Shown here piece by piece: positions 1 through 7,776 of a DNA stretch of 17,254 nt (the first letter of the stretch is position 1; every line of letters begins with the position of its first letter). The notes under the pieces are model-generated. The model saw only the letters and a program-made list of their open reading frames with translations, searched no databases and was not told the DNA's origin. Both the position numbers and the translations under genes were made by a program. The DNA lies in the NCBI GenBank assembly GCA_002359465.1, contig DENA01000011.1:39044-56297 (forward strand), written 5' to 3'. The DNA is from Ruminococcaceae bacterium UBA2656. GTDB lineage: Bacteria > Bacillota > Clostridia > Oscillospirales > Acutalibacteraceae.

Positions 1-321
1 CGGAAGATTTTTACGGCTGGGCGCCGGGGGGGAGGCCATAATAATCCGATTATTAATACAAACGCCGGCATACGTTTTGAAACCGGCTTTGCCGGCCGAG
101 TCATAAGTACGTGCCGCATTTAGCAGGCCCAAAAGCCCTTCCTGACACAAATCATCAGCTTCCAGCATTGTGCAGCGAAACGGGGCTGCCTTCACTCTGA
201 TAAGCGACATATAGCGCGCGGTAAGTTCAACAAAAGCATCTGAATTTCCGCCGCTCACAAGGCAGGCAAGCTGACTGTCGGTATAATCTGCCATTTTATT
301 AAAATGGTTGTTATCAACCAA
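1..321 (-). CDS. SigH-like sigma-70 family RNA polymerase sigma factor, 5' part only
   Basis: The gene reads leftward and runs off the left edge, so only the N-terminal ~107 codons are present. The visible protein is sigma-70 region 2: a helix of the type DSQLACLVSGGNSDAFVEL, the core-binding signature EADDLCQEGLLGLLNAA, then FKTYAGVCINNRII, which matches region 2.3/2.4 of SigH/Spo0H-type factors. Region 4 lies outside the window. Start choice: an ATG at 375 is in frame, but a good SigA promoter (364-392) lies across it, so it would fall before the transcript start. TTG at 321 has GAGGTG six bases upstream (328-333) and a ~36 nt leader. ATG at 294 is the alternative but has no visible ribosome binding site. 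Oddity: where SigH-like proteins usually carry basic residues after region 2.4, this one reads ASPPAPSRKNLP. The family is clear; the exact sigma subtype is inferred. Confidence 0.75.
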   Translation of the reverse strand, partial: MVDNNHFNKMADYTDSQLACLVSGGNSDAFVELTARYMSLIRVKAAPFRCTMLEADDLCQEGLLGLLNAARTYDSAGKAGFKTYAGVCINNRIIMASPPAPSRKNLP

Positions 322-363
322 GCCCAACACCTCATGGCTTACATTAAATTGAAGACTGCATAT

Positions 364-392
364 ATCATACCTCATTGTGTCTATTAAGTCAA
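364..392 (-). promoter_or_regulatory. SigA-type promoter of the sigma factor gene
   Basis: On the minus strand TTGACT (392-387), a 17-base spacer and TATGAT (369-364) form a near-consensus vegetative promoter. The predicted transcript starts near 357, downstream of the in-frame ATG at 375, which therefore probably is not used. A 31-bp inverted repeat abuts the -35 on its upstream side. Confidence 0.7.
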
Positions 393-423
393 CAAATATT
401 TTGCTTTTAAAGCTAAATATTTG
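393..423. repeat. 31-bp near-perfect palindrome directly upstream of the sigma gene -35
   Basis: Two 9-bp outer arms (CAAATATTT / AAATATTTG) and two 5-bp inner arms (GCTTT / AAAGC) are symmetric around a single central base, with one mismatched pair between the arms. The repeat ends at 393, one base from the -35 hexamer of the promoter at 364-392. The placement suggests an operator for a dimeric regulator. A terminator role is less likely, since no plus-strand gene lies upstream to be terminated. The function is inferred. Confidence 0.6.
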
Positions 424-553
424 TTTTATTTAGTTAAATTTTATAAAAATATTATTTTTATCGGGTAATGTTTCCCTTACTTATTGCTAATGAACAGAAA
501 CTTTCAACAGAATCTTCCCTTTATCCGCAGAGTGACACGAAAAACGATCATCG

Positions 554-1786
554 TTATTGATTCTGACGCATGTCGCTCTTTTTTTCCCGTCCTGCGGGAA
601 TCGGCAACTGCCGCATCAGCGCGGCGCGCGTTACGGAAGCCTTCCCGTATTTATCCCGTACATGCTCCATACGGTCTTCCAGCTTTTCCATTTTTTCATC
701 GCGCAGAATACTGTGGAAAAACGAGGTCTGCTGCATTTCGGATTCAGGCAGAAGGGCAAATCCGCTGATGCCGAGCGCACGCACAGGGCAAGTCCAGTGA
801 TAGCCGTTCAAAAACATTTCTTTTGCCGCACAGGCCAGGTCCATGGTCAGCCGCGTCGGAACCTCAAGCTGCATCTGATGCTGTGAAGCATGCAGGCGGT
901 TGTCTTTGACGGAAAGCTGAAGACCGGAAGCGATCAGCCCTGCGTCCCGCATCCGGAACGAAATTTTTTCGGCAAGAAACAGCAGCACCGGCCAAACCTC
1001 ATTTATATCGAAAAGGTCATGTACGCAGGTGATGCTGTTTCCAATGCTTTTAGGAGCGGTATAAACCCCGTTGGGCAGAACTTCGGAACAATTAAGGCCG
1101 TTCGCGTTCGTCCACATATCATATCCCGCTTTGCCAAAGGACGAAACCACATATTTGGAATCGGTGCGCGCCAGATCGCCGATTGTTTTAATTCCCATCG
1201 TACTCAGGCGTTTCCCCGTAGTCCTGCCTACGCCGAGAAGCGCATCCACCGGAAGCGGCCACACCTTTTCCCTGTAATTTTCCCGGGTAATGACAGTCAT
1301 GGCATCCGGTTTTTTCATATCGCTGCCGAGCTTGGCAAACACCTTGTTAAAGCTGACTCCGACCGAAACCGTCAGGCTAAGTTCCAGTTTGACCCGCGCG
1401 AGTATTTGTTCCGCAATTTTCTGTCCGGTTCCGAACAGACGGTTGCTCCCGGTAACATCCAGCCAGCATTCATCAATTCCAAACGGTTCCACCTGATCAG
1501 TATAGCTGAGATAGATTTGTTTTACCATATTGGAAAAATAGATATATCTGTCAAAATGGGGGGGAACAACAAGCAGGTCCGGACATTTCTTTTTCGCCTG
1601 CCAGACCGTCTCCGCCGTCCTGACGCCGAACTGTTTTGCCTGTTCATTTTTTGCCAGAACAATTCCGTGCCGGTCCTCCACGCTTCCGCAGACAGCGACG
1701 GGCCGGCTGTTGAGTTCGGGATGGTCCCGGCATTCTACAGAAGCAAAGAAATTATTGAGATCACAGTGCAATATACTCCGCTCCAT
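554..1786 (-). CDS. dinB: DNA polymerase IV (Y-family translesion polymerase)
   Basis: 410-residue error-prone polymerase that copies past damaged DNA. The N-terminus has HCDLNNFFASVE, with the first catalytic Asp at residue 9; the palm motif GIDECWLDVT supplies the Asp-Glu pair; SVGVSFNKVFAKLGSDMKKP is the conserved Y-family NK..AK..S block. A helix-hairpin-helix-like region follows (LLGVGRTTGKRLSTMGIKTIGDLA), then the little-finger domain. QTSFF at residues 353-357 fits the beta-clamp-binding pentapeptide (QxSLF type); as in many clostridial homologues it lies before the final helix and not at the very C-terminus. ATG at 1786 is preceded by GGGGGAGG (1797-1804) with 10-base spacing. Two LexA boxes on its promoter indicate SOS control. 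The gene is divergent from comM, 257 bases away. The Y-family call is certain; Pol IV and not a UmuC/YqjW-type Pol V is likely. Confidence 0.93.
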   Translation of the reverse strand: MERSILHCDLNNFFASVECRDHPELNSRPVAVCGSVEDRHGIVLAKNEQAKQFGVRTAETVWQAKKKCPDLLVVPPHFDRYIYFSNMVKQIYLSYTDQVEPFGIDECWLDVTGSNRLFGTGQKIAEQILARVKLELSLTVSVGVSFNKVFAKLGSDMKKPDAMTVITRENYREKVWPLPVDALLGVGRTTGKRLSTMGIKTIGDLARTDSKYVVSSFGKAGYDMWTNANGLNCSEVLPNGVYTAPKSIGNSITCVHDLFDINEVWPVLLFLAEKISFRMRDAGLIASGLQLSVKDNRLHASQHQMQLEVPTRLTMDLACAAKEMFLNGYHWTCPVRALGISGFALLPESEMQQTSFFHSILRDEKMEKLEDRMEHVRDKYGKASVTRAALMRQLPIPAGREKKSDMRQNQ

Positions 1787-1854
1787 TTACTCGATTCCTC
1801 CCCCAAAAAGCTTTTTAATTGGTATTGCAACCTTAACTGGAATTGCTGTAGCAA

Positions 1855-1866
1855 GAACAATTGTTC
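1855..1866. promoter_or_regulatory. LexA (SOS) box 2, over the dinB transcript start
   Basis: GAACAATTGTTC is a perfect 12-bp palindrome with both LexA half-sites, deviating from the consensus only in the central RNRY. Its centre is 29 bp from that of box 1, just under three helical turns, and it overlaps the predicted +1 of dinB. Confidence 0.75.
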
Positions 1867-1872
1867 ATATTT

Positions 1873-1901
1873 ATTATATGCTAGAACATGCGTTCTGTAA
1901 A
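1873..1901 (-). promoter_or_regulatory. SigA promoter of dinB
   Basis: On the minus strand TTTACA (1901-1896), a 17-base spacer and a perfect TATAAT (1878-1873) form the promoter. One LexA box fills the spacer and a second covers the predicted transcript start near 1866, so bound LexA would block RNA polymerase. The leader to the dinB ATG is about 80 bases. Confidence 0.8.
1884..1895. promoter_or_regulatory. LexA (SOS) box 1, between -35 and -10 of dinB
   Basis: GAACATGCGTTC matches the Gram-positive LexA consensus GAACRNRYGTTC at every defined position and is flanked by A and T, extending the dyad to 14 bp. It sits wholly in the spacer of the dinB promoter. Confidence 0.85.
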
Positions 1902-1968
1902 GGGTATTCTAATAATTCCCAAAAACGCAGTGGAATATTTCGTTATCTCAGTTCCTATTTAAAATCGC

Positions 1969-1974
1969 TATAAT
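1969..1974 (+). promoter_or_regulatory. Possible -10 element for comM
   Basis: TATAAT lies 70 bases upstream of the comM start in the dinB-comM intergenic region. No convincing -35 is visible at 16-18 bases (nearest TCTCAG), so this is a weak call. The site is over 70 bp from the LexA boxes, so SOS control of comM is not implied. Confidence 0.35.
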
Positions 1975-2043
1975 AAAGGTAAGAATTGCCAACACAATTC
2001 GACAGGAGTATAATCATTTTATAAAATTAAGGGAGGGATGAGG

Positions 2044-3576
2044 ATGGTATCACGTTCCTACAGCATGGGGCTGTATGGTTTGGATGCCTTTATTGTGTCG
2101 GTTGAAGCCGACATCAGCGTCGGCCTGCCCGGCTTCGATGTCGTCGGCCTGCCGGACGCGGCGGTGAAAGAATCCCGGGACAGGGTGCGTTCCGCCATGA
2201 AAAACTGCGGGTTTCAATTCCCTGTTCATAAAATAACGGTCAATCTGGGTCCCGCAGACAAACGCAAAGAGGGGCCGATTTATGATTTGCCGCTCTGGGT
2301 GGCGCTGATGAAAGCCAGCGGTCAGCTGGCCGCGGAACTTGAGGACAGCGTATTTATCGGCGAGTTATCGCTCACCGGGGAAACGAGGCCCGTAAAAGGG
2401 ATTCTTCCAATGGCGATTAAGGCCAAGGAAGCGGGCTTTCAGAAGCTTTACGTACCGGAAGCAAATTCCGCCGAGGGCGTAGTCGTGGAGGGACTCACCG
2501 TTTATCCTGTGAAAAATCTGGAAACGCTGGCGATGCATCTGACAGGGCGTGCGGAAATCCACCCCGCCGCGGCAGAACCGGATGTACGGAAGAATAATGT
2601 CCTACTGCCGGATTTTTCGGAAGTGCGGGGGCAAAATGAAGCCAAACGCGCACTGGAAATTGCGGCGGCAGGCGGTCACAATGTACTGCTGATCGGCCCG
2701 CCGGGCTCCGGCAAAAGTATGCTTGCAAAAAGGATTCCATCCATTCTTCCCGATATGACATTCGGGGAAACGATTGAAACGACCAAAATTCACTCTATCG
2801 CCGGCACAATTCCAAACGGCGCTTCTTTAATTACATCCCGTCCATTCCGTTCACCCCACCACACAGTATCTCCCGCGGGCCTGTCCGGCGGGGGAAATAT
2901 TCCACACCCCGGAGAGATTTCGCTTGCGCACAACGGGGTTCTGTTTTTGGATGAACTGCCTGAATTCTCCCGCAGCGCTATGGAAGTCCTCCGCCAGCCG
3001 ATAGAGGATGGGAAAGTGACAATTTCACGTGTCAACGGCACGATTTCCTACCCCTGCGCCGTGATGCTGGTCGCCGCGATGAACCCATGTCCGTGCGGTT
3101 ATTTCGGGCATCCGACCAAGCCGTGCACCTGCTCCTCCAATGCTGTGTCCCGTTATCTTTCCCGAGTGTCCGGCCCGCTTCTGGACAGGCTGGATCTGCA
3201 CATTGAAGTGCCGCCTGTGGAGTTTGACGAGATCAGTTCGCAGGAAAAGGCGGAAAGCTCATCCGTCATTAAAGAACGCGTAAATACCGCCAGAATGCTG
3301 CAAAACGAACGTTTTAAGGGTACGCCTGTGACCTGCAATGCAAGGATTACGCCGGATATGCTCCACGAAGTCTGCCGGCTGAGCGACTCGGGGCAAGAAC
3401 TCCTGAAGAAGGCGTTTGAAAAGCTCGGACTTTCGGCCAGGGCATATGACCGTATTCTGAAAGTTTCACGAACCATAGCAGATCTGGATAAAAGCGGGGA
3501 AATTGAACCGCGGCATGTCGCCGAAGCGGTGCAGTACCGCAGCCTTGACCGGAAATACTGGACAAAAGAACTCTGA
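2044..3576 (+). CDS. comM: YifB/ComM family Mg-chelatase-like AAA+ ATPase
   Basis: About 510 residues. Domains in order: an N-terminal ChlI-like (Lon-protease-fold) domain starting [19 protein letters not shown] with [21 protein letters not shown]; a central AAA+ Mg-chelatase domain with Walker [11 protein letters not shown] at ~218-227 and Walker [13 protein letters not shown]; a Cys-rich [18 protein letters not shown] segment typical of the family; and a C-terminal helical lid (Mg_chelatase_C). The best-studied ComM (Haemophilus, Vibrio) is a hexameric branch-migration helicase that helps integrate transforming DNA; in Firmicutes the role is less defined. Start: ATG at 2044 has GGGAGG (2031-2036) seven bases upstream, whereas ATG at 2038 touches that ribosome binding site with no spacing. 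It is monocistronic and closed by a strong hairpin. No competence genes are in view. Confidence 0.93.
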   Translation: MVSRSYSMGLYGLDAFIVSVEADISVGLPGFDVVGLPDAAVKESRDRVRSAMKNCGFQFPVHKITVNLGPADKRKEGPIYDLPLWVALMKASGQLAAELEDSVFIGELSLTGETRPVKGILPMAIKAKEAGFQKLYVPEANSAEGVVVEGLTVYPVKNLETLAMHLTGRAEIHPAAAEPDVRKNNVLLPDFSEVRGQNEAKRALEIAAAGGHNVLLIGPPGSGKSMLAKRIPSILPDMTFGETIETTKIHSIAGTIPNGASLITSRPFRSPHHTVSPAGLSGGGNIPHPGEISLAHNGVLFLDELPEFSRSAMEVLRQPIEDGKVTISRVNGTISYPCAVMLVAAMNPCPCGYFGHPTKPCTCSSNAVSRYLSRVSGPLLDRLDLHIEVPPVEFDEISSQEKAESSSVIKERVNTARMLQNERFKGTPVTCNARITPDMLHEVCRLSDSGQELLKKAFEKLGLSARAYDRILKVSRTIADLDKSGEIEPRHVAEAVQYRSLDRKYWTKEL

Positions 3577-3580
3577 CAGA

Positions 3581-3626
3581 GAAAATCCCTGTGGCCGGTT
3601 ACAGTCGTACGTCCACAGGGATTTTC
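3581..3626. terminator. Bidirectional intrinsic terminator between comM and mcp
   Basis: A perfect 14-bp stem (left arm 3581-3594, right arm 3613-3626) with a GC-rich upper half and an A/T base (AAAA before, TTTT after) encloses an 18-base loop. It lies 4 bases after the comM stop and 13 bases beyond the end of the convergent mcp gene, so it can serve both. Confidence 0.85.
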
Positions 3627-3639
3627 ATATATTCAGGTA

Positions 3640-5721
3640 TTAGTATTTACTGCCCTGACTGCTTTGGGGAACAAATTCAGAATCACTTTTTGGAGCTGTT
3701 TCCTCCGTCTGAGCCTGTCCTGCCGTGTCTTTCAGCTTCAGGAACGCCAGCGACTCCTTCAGCATCTGAGCCTGGCCGCTCAGTTCCTCACTGGTTGCCG
3801 CGCTTTCCTCGGCAGTCGCGGAGTTTGTCTGCACAACCGCGGAAATCTGATCAACGCCCAGCGTAACCTGATTGATGGAAGACGCCTGATCATCCGAAGA
3901 CTTTGAAATTTCCCCGATTAAATCCGTTGTCTTTTTCGAACTATCAATAATTTTGTTTAGCGAATTTGCGGTTTCATCCGCAATCTTCTTACCGTTTTCC
4001 ACCGCCCTGATGGAGCTTTCAATCAGTTCTGTGGTATTTTTCGCAGCTTCCGCGCTCTTGCTTGCAAGATTGCGGACCTCATCCGCAACAACTGCGAATC
4101 CCTTGCCCGCCGAACCTGCACGGGCTGCCTCAACCGCGGCATTGAGTGCAAGAATATTGGTTTGAAACGCAATATCCTCAATCGTTTTAATAATTTTCCC
4201 AATTTTCTGCGAAGAATCGCTGATGTCCGCCATCGCTTCCACCATCTGCTGCATATGCATGTTTCCGGTTTCCACTTCGGTGGAAGCGTCCAGCGAAAGC
4301 TGACTCGCCTTCCGGGAATTACTGGCGTTATTATTGACCTCGTTGGCAATTTCCGTAATGGAAGCCGACAACTGCTGGATGGAGCTTGCCTGCTCTGTCG
4401 CGCCCTGCGAAAGAGCCTGCGCGGCAGAGGCGACCTGACCGGCGCCGTTTGCAACCTGATCTGCCGATCCGTTAATATTCGAGAACACATTGTTCAGGTT
4501 GTCAATAATAGCAGTGAGAGAATTTTTGATGGATATAAAATCGCCTTTATAATCTTCCTGTACCTCAATGGTGCAGTCTCCCATGGAAAGACTGTCCAAA
4601 ACAACCGCAATTTCGCCTATATAGCCGGTTAATATTTCAATTGTATTGGAAAAAGTTTCCGCAAGAGTTCCTATTTCATTTCCGCTTTGTATAACAGGAA
4701 CCTCCGAATGCAGATCGCCTTCCGCCAGTTTCTCAATCCGCTGTACAAGGCTTTCAATCGGCTTGGCAATTGGGCCGGCTATCCTGAAAGCGAAAACAAT
4801 GGACAGAAGAATAAACAGAATCACCAGCCCAATGGTAATGCCAATTGAAGCGTAGTAGCCGCTCATCATCTCACCTTCATTGGCGCTGACGCCGAACGAC
4901 CATCCGTCCGTATTCGGAATCGGGGAGTAACCGATATGCTGTTTTACACCATTAATTGTAACCGTACCACTCCCCGTTTTACCGGCTATCATGTTTTTCA
5001 CAATGGCCGCCGATCCCGCCAAGGAGCTGTCCTCCTTGGCTTTGCTGATATAATTGACAAAATTGTTCACATTGCTTCTGTCTTTATGGGCAATAATTGT
5101 GCCGGTCTTATCTACAATAAACCCATATCCCGATTTACCAATCGTTATATCATCAATCATTTTACTGAAAGTGTCACTTGATAAAGACGCATAGACGACA
5201 CCATTATAACTGCTTCCATTATTTACTTTAGCTGCAGCAAGCAGAATAACGCTGGCATCGGTTTTTCTGATTACAGTGCTTGAAATGTAAGTCTGTCCGC
5301 TCCGTGCCATTTTAAAATAGTCACGATCGCTGATATCAGTACCGTTTGTGGTTTTACCTTTTGAATCAGCAAGATTAACATCGACAAAGCCATATTGTTT
5401 ACTGAGTGATTTAAGTCTTTCTGTTCTGGATGCCTGAGAGAGTGTTTCATCCGTTATTTGCTTATCTGCCGCAATGGCCTCCACTTTCATCTTATAAATA
5501 TCAATGGCATTCTGCACGGCATGGTTATAAGCAACTGAATTTGCATTTACCAGTGAAACCATATTACTGTTGGAATTTGAATAAAGTAAAAAACCGGTTG
5601 CCACACCACAAACAACACTGATTGCTACTGCCAGACTCACCATTCCAAAGAGAAGAGTCCGTTTCAGACTTTTCTTTTTTCTTACTTTTTCTCTGACCTT
5701 CCTCTTTTTGTCCTTTTTCAC
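3640..5721 (-). CDS. Methyl-accepting chemotaxis protein with dCache-type sensor
   Basis: 693-residue transmembrane chemoreceptor. A very basic cytoplasmic N-terminus (1-21) leads into TM1 (~22-47), an extracellular double-Cache-like ligand domain (~48-288, with [17 protein letters not shown]), TM2 (~291-315) and a HAMP domain (~314-368). The cytoplasmic coiled-coil hairpin has its CheA/CheW-binding tip at ~517-553 ([20 protein letters not shown]). Methylation helices flank it, including [18 protein letters not shown] and [15 protein letters not shown]. There is no C-terminal NWETF-like tether. The PctA-type amino-acid-sensing motif is not obvious, so no ligand is proposed. The start is GTG at 5721, directly after an in-frame TAA, with AGAAGGG 12 bases upstream (a long spacing). 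It lies downstream of cheB without a clear terminator and also has its own SigD-type promoter (5825-5850), so it may be co-transcribed and independently expressed. Confidence 0.93.
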   Translation of the reverse strand: MKKDKKRKVREKVRKKKSLKRTLLFGMVSLAVAISVVCGVATGFLLYSNSNSNMVSLVNANSVAYNHAVQNAIDIYKMKVEAIAADKQITDETLSQASRTERLKSLSKQYGFVDVNLADSKGKTTNGTDISDRDYFKMARSGQTYISSTVIRKTDASVILLAAAKVNNGSSYNGVVYASLSSDTFSKMIDDITIGKSGYGFIVDKTGTIIAHKDRSNVNNFVNYISKAKEDSSLAGSAAIVKNMIAGKTGSGTVTINGVKQHIGYSPIPNTDGWSFGVSANEGEMMSGYYASIGITIGLVILFILLSIVFAFRIAGPIAKPIESLVQRIEKLAEGDLHSEVPVIQSGNEIGTLAETFSNTIEILTGYIGEIAVVLDSLSMGDCTIEVQEDYKGDFISIKNSLTAIIDNLNNVFSNINGSADQVANGAGQVASAAQALSQGATEQASSIQQLSASITEIANEVNNNASNSRKASQLSLDASTEVETGNMHMQQMVEAMADISDSSQKIGKIIKTIEDIAFQTNILALNAAVEAARAGSAGKGFAVVADEVRNLASKSAEAAKNTTELIESSIRAVENGKKIADETANSLNKIIDSSKKTTDLIGEISKSSDDQASSINQVTLGVDQISAVVQTNSATAEESAATSEELSGQAQMLKESLAFLKLKDTAGQAQTEETAPKSDSEFVPQSSQGSKY

Positions 5722-5824
5722 TTATACCACGTACCCTTCTAAAGTGTTTTTGCAACCATCCAAGCAAGAAAAGTAAAGCACTTTTTCGCGGCTGCAATAA
5801 ACAAGCACTTTTCTCTAATTATGT

Positions 5825-5850
5825 ATATCGACAGTTGTCGACAAAATTTA
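5825..5850 (-). promoter_or_regulatory. SigD (sigma-28-type) promoter of mcp
   Basis: On the minus strand TAAA (5850-5847), a 14-base spacer and GTCGATAT (5832-5825) match the flagellar sigma consensus TAAA-N14/15-GCCGATAT with one mismatch. The leader to the GTG start is about 97 bases and contains two copies of AAAAGTGCTT (5776-5785 and 5803-5812, read on the minus strand). Confidence 0.75.
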
Positions 5851-5883
5851 ATTAAATTAAACAATCTTTTTCACTTATAATAA

Positions 5884-6924
5884 TTATTTATTTAATTTTT
5901 GGATAATAAGTCTGGCAATGGACTGGCAGGGCGCCTGCTTTTCAACTGCGCCGATGTCGAACGCAACCATCGGCATCCCATAAACGACACAGGACTGTTT
6001 GTCCTGTCCAATCGTATAGCAACCTTTATTCCTCATCTCCAGCAGTCCGGCGGCGCCGTCTTTTCCCATTCCGGTCAAAATAATTCCCATGGCATCCTTG
6101 CCGGCTGTCTTGGCAACAGATCGGAACAGGACATCCACCGATGGACAATGACCGCTGACTTTTTCCCCGGCAGATCACTTTACATAATATCCTTTAAAGT
6201 CCTTTTCCAGGGTCATATGCTTGTCACCGGCCGCAATCAGTGCCTGCCCCTGCTTTACGCGGTCCCCGTTCTGCGCTTCCAGAACTGTAAATTTACAAAT
6301 TTTATTAAGCCGGTCCGCGTACATTTTTGTAAAACCCACAGGCATATGCTGAACCACCAGTATCCCCGGTATATCTTCCGGAAGCTGCCGCAGAATTTCA
6401 GCGGTGGCCTCTGTTCCGCCCGTGGACGCTCCGATGGCGATGATATGCTCCGCCGCCGTACCGTTTCCGGACAGAACCGGCATGGGAAGGGATGCGGATG
6501 CCACGGGTGATGCGTTTTTCTTTACCTTTGCAGAAGCTGCAATTTTAATTTTAACGCATAGTTCCTGGCAGAAGATTGAAAAATCACTGCTGTTACGCAG
6601 ATTCGGCTTCAGTACAAAATCTACCGCCCCCGCGCTTAAAGCTTCAAATATTCCAATATTGAGAGAGCTGACAAGGACCACCGGAACCGGATTGACAGGA
6701 ATCAGCTTTTTTAAAAAATCCGTTCCTCTCATGTCCGGCATTTCGACATCCATTGTAACGACATCCGGTGACAATTCCTTTATTTTTTTCTCCGCTTCAG
6801 AGGCATTGGCGGCGCTTCCGATTATTTCAATGTTTGCGTCGCTCAAAAGCGCTTTCTGCAGAGCCGTTCTGAAAAAGAGAGAATCATCAACAATGAGGAC
6901 TCTGATTCTTGAATTAATCGGCAT
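5884..6924 (-). pseudogene. cheB: Chemotaxis protein-glutamate methylesterase CheB, interrupted by an in-frame TGA
   Basis: CheB removes methyl groups (and deamidates) MCP glutamyl sites for adaptation. The receiver domain (1-~107) has the acidic pair D13-D14, phospho-acceptor D59 (TMDVEMPDM) and K106. A linker leads to the methylesterase domain with catalytic Ser167 (GASTGGTEA) and His193 (VVQHMP). Codon 250 (6175-6177) is TGA. Reading on in the same frame gives [20 protein letters not shown] and then [13 protein letters not shown], whose Asp (~289) equals catalytic D286 of Salmonella CheB. The full-length equivalent would be 346 residues, normal for CheB. The truncated product (6178-6924 coding) keeps the receiver, Ser and His but lacks the Asp. 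ATG at 6924 lies two bases after the cheR stop, with AAAGGA in the cheR end. It may be a real nonsense mutation, a sequencing error, or readthrough. Identity is certain; functional state is open. Confidence 0.85.
6175..6177 (-). other. In-frame TGA (opal) codon inside cheB
   Basis: The codons are GTA AAG TGA TCT GCC, and both sides translate in one frame as recognisable CheB sequence (YYVK before; [15 protein letters not shown] after). One base change would restore a sense codon, for example TTA (Leu), TGC/TGT (Cys), TGG (Trp) or CGA (Arg). There is no frameshift and no second lesion. Confidence 0.9.
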
Positions 6925-6926
6925 GT

Positions 6927-7739
6927 CTATATGGATCCTTTCTGATAGATTGACGGTTCTACATATAAAAATTTCGAGGTATCCCTCTGCACTGTTTCAG
7001 AATGACCGATAAAAAGATAGCCGCCCGGCTTTAACACGTCATAGAACTTGTTGATCAGTGCGTTTTTGGTCGGCTGATCAAAATAGATCATAACATTTCT
7101 GCAAAAAATCAGATCAAACGGCTGACGAAAAGAAAACGGCTCCATAAGATTCATCCTCTTAAACAAGACCTGGCTTCTGACTTCTTCCTTCAGTTCAAAA
7201 AGGTTCTCCCCCTGGTTGACAAAATACTTTTGCTCCCATATTTTTGGGATATCCTTCAGGGATTCCACACCGTACAATCCGTTTTTTGCGGCTTCCATGG
7301 CTTTCAGCGAAATATCCGTGGCAAGGATTCTGTAATCCCAGCTCGTCCTCTTCAAGCCGAAATAGTCCATCATGGTCATGATGGCGGTATACGCTTCTTC
7401 CCCCGAAGAACACCCGGCGCTCCAGATACGGATGTCCCTGCGGGTGTTGGTCCTCTCCTGCAGAGGCAGGATCGTGTTTTTCAAAAACTCGAAATGAGCG
7501 GGCTCCCTGCAAAAATAGGTATGATTGGTGGTAAGCTTATTCAGCATCGCAGTGATTTCATCGGATTTATTCTGCTTTACCAAATCAAAATATTCCGTAA
7601 AGCTGTTAAAGCCCTTGCTGATTAAAACGGACTGCATCCTCGACTCTATCAGCTGTCTTTTATTGGTCAGATTAATACCGTAATTGCCTTTGATATAGGT
7701 CACGATATCGGTGAATTCCTTATCGGTCAAACGTATCAT
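6927..7739 (-). CDS. cheR: Chemotaxis protein-glutamate O-methyltransferase CheR
   Basis: 270 residues, the usual length. CheR uses S-adenosylmethionine to methylate glutamates of MCPs, opposing CheB. The N-terminal helical CheR_N domain (~1-70, YIKGNYGINLTNKRQLIESR) is followed by TNHTYFCREPAHFEFL (~71-86) and a Rossmann-like methyltransferase domain. SAM-binding motif I is IRIWSAGCSSGEEAYT (~103-118), the acidic residue is in LATDIS (~139-144), FDLIFCRNVMIYF spans ~208-220, and LKPGGYLFIGHSE spans ~236-248. ATG at 7739 has an ideal GGAGG six bases upstream. It sits 37 bases after cheA and 2 bases before cheB, so the three form one operon. All catalytic motifs look intact, in contrast to the interrupted cheB. 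Confidence 0.97.
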   Translation of the reverse strand: MIRLTDKEFTDIVTYIKGNYGINLTNKRQLIESRMQSVLISKGFNSFTEYFDLVKQNKSDEITAMLNKLTTNHTYFCREPAHFEFLKNTILPLQERTNTRRDIRIWSAGCSSGEEAYTAIMTMMDYFGLKRTSWDYRILATDISLKAMEAAKNGLYGVESLKDIPKIWEQKYFVNQGENLFELKEEVRSQVLFKRMNLMEPFSFRQPFDLIFCRNVMIYFDQPTKNALINKFYDVLKPGGYLFIGHSETVQRDTSKFLYVEPSIYQKGSI

Positions 7740-7776
7740 CGTTTTCCTCCACGAACTTCGTCTGCGCTGTAAAACG

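Noticed and set aside
543..555. AACGATCATCGTT dyad at the dinB stop as a terminator
   Set aside because: On the minus strand it forms only a 5-bp stem with a 3-base loop before four to five T; too weak to call, although it may help end transcription.
890..1900. Long plus-strand open frame of 336 codons opposite dinB
   Set aside because: It is fully antisense to a Y-family polymerase with all motifs, has no ribosome binding site and shows no recognisable domain; a frame shadow.
2038..2043. ATG at 2038 as the comM start
   Set aside because: It touches the GGGAGGG ribosome binding site with no spacing; ATG 2044 has seven bases and gives the usual N-terminus.
5884..6138. Separate small gene starting at GTG 6138 for the CheB C-terminal part
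   Set aside because: No Shine-Dalgarno precedes the GTG, and conserved CheB sequence continues upstream of it to the TGA, so it is the tail of cheB and not an independent gene.
6125..6177. Selenocysteine insertion at the cheB TGA
   Set aside because: The position is not a catalytic or redox residue in CheB and no convincing SECIS hairpin was seen, only a weak TGCCG/CGG-T-CA pairing. Not excluded without a genome search for selenocysteine genes.
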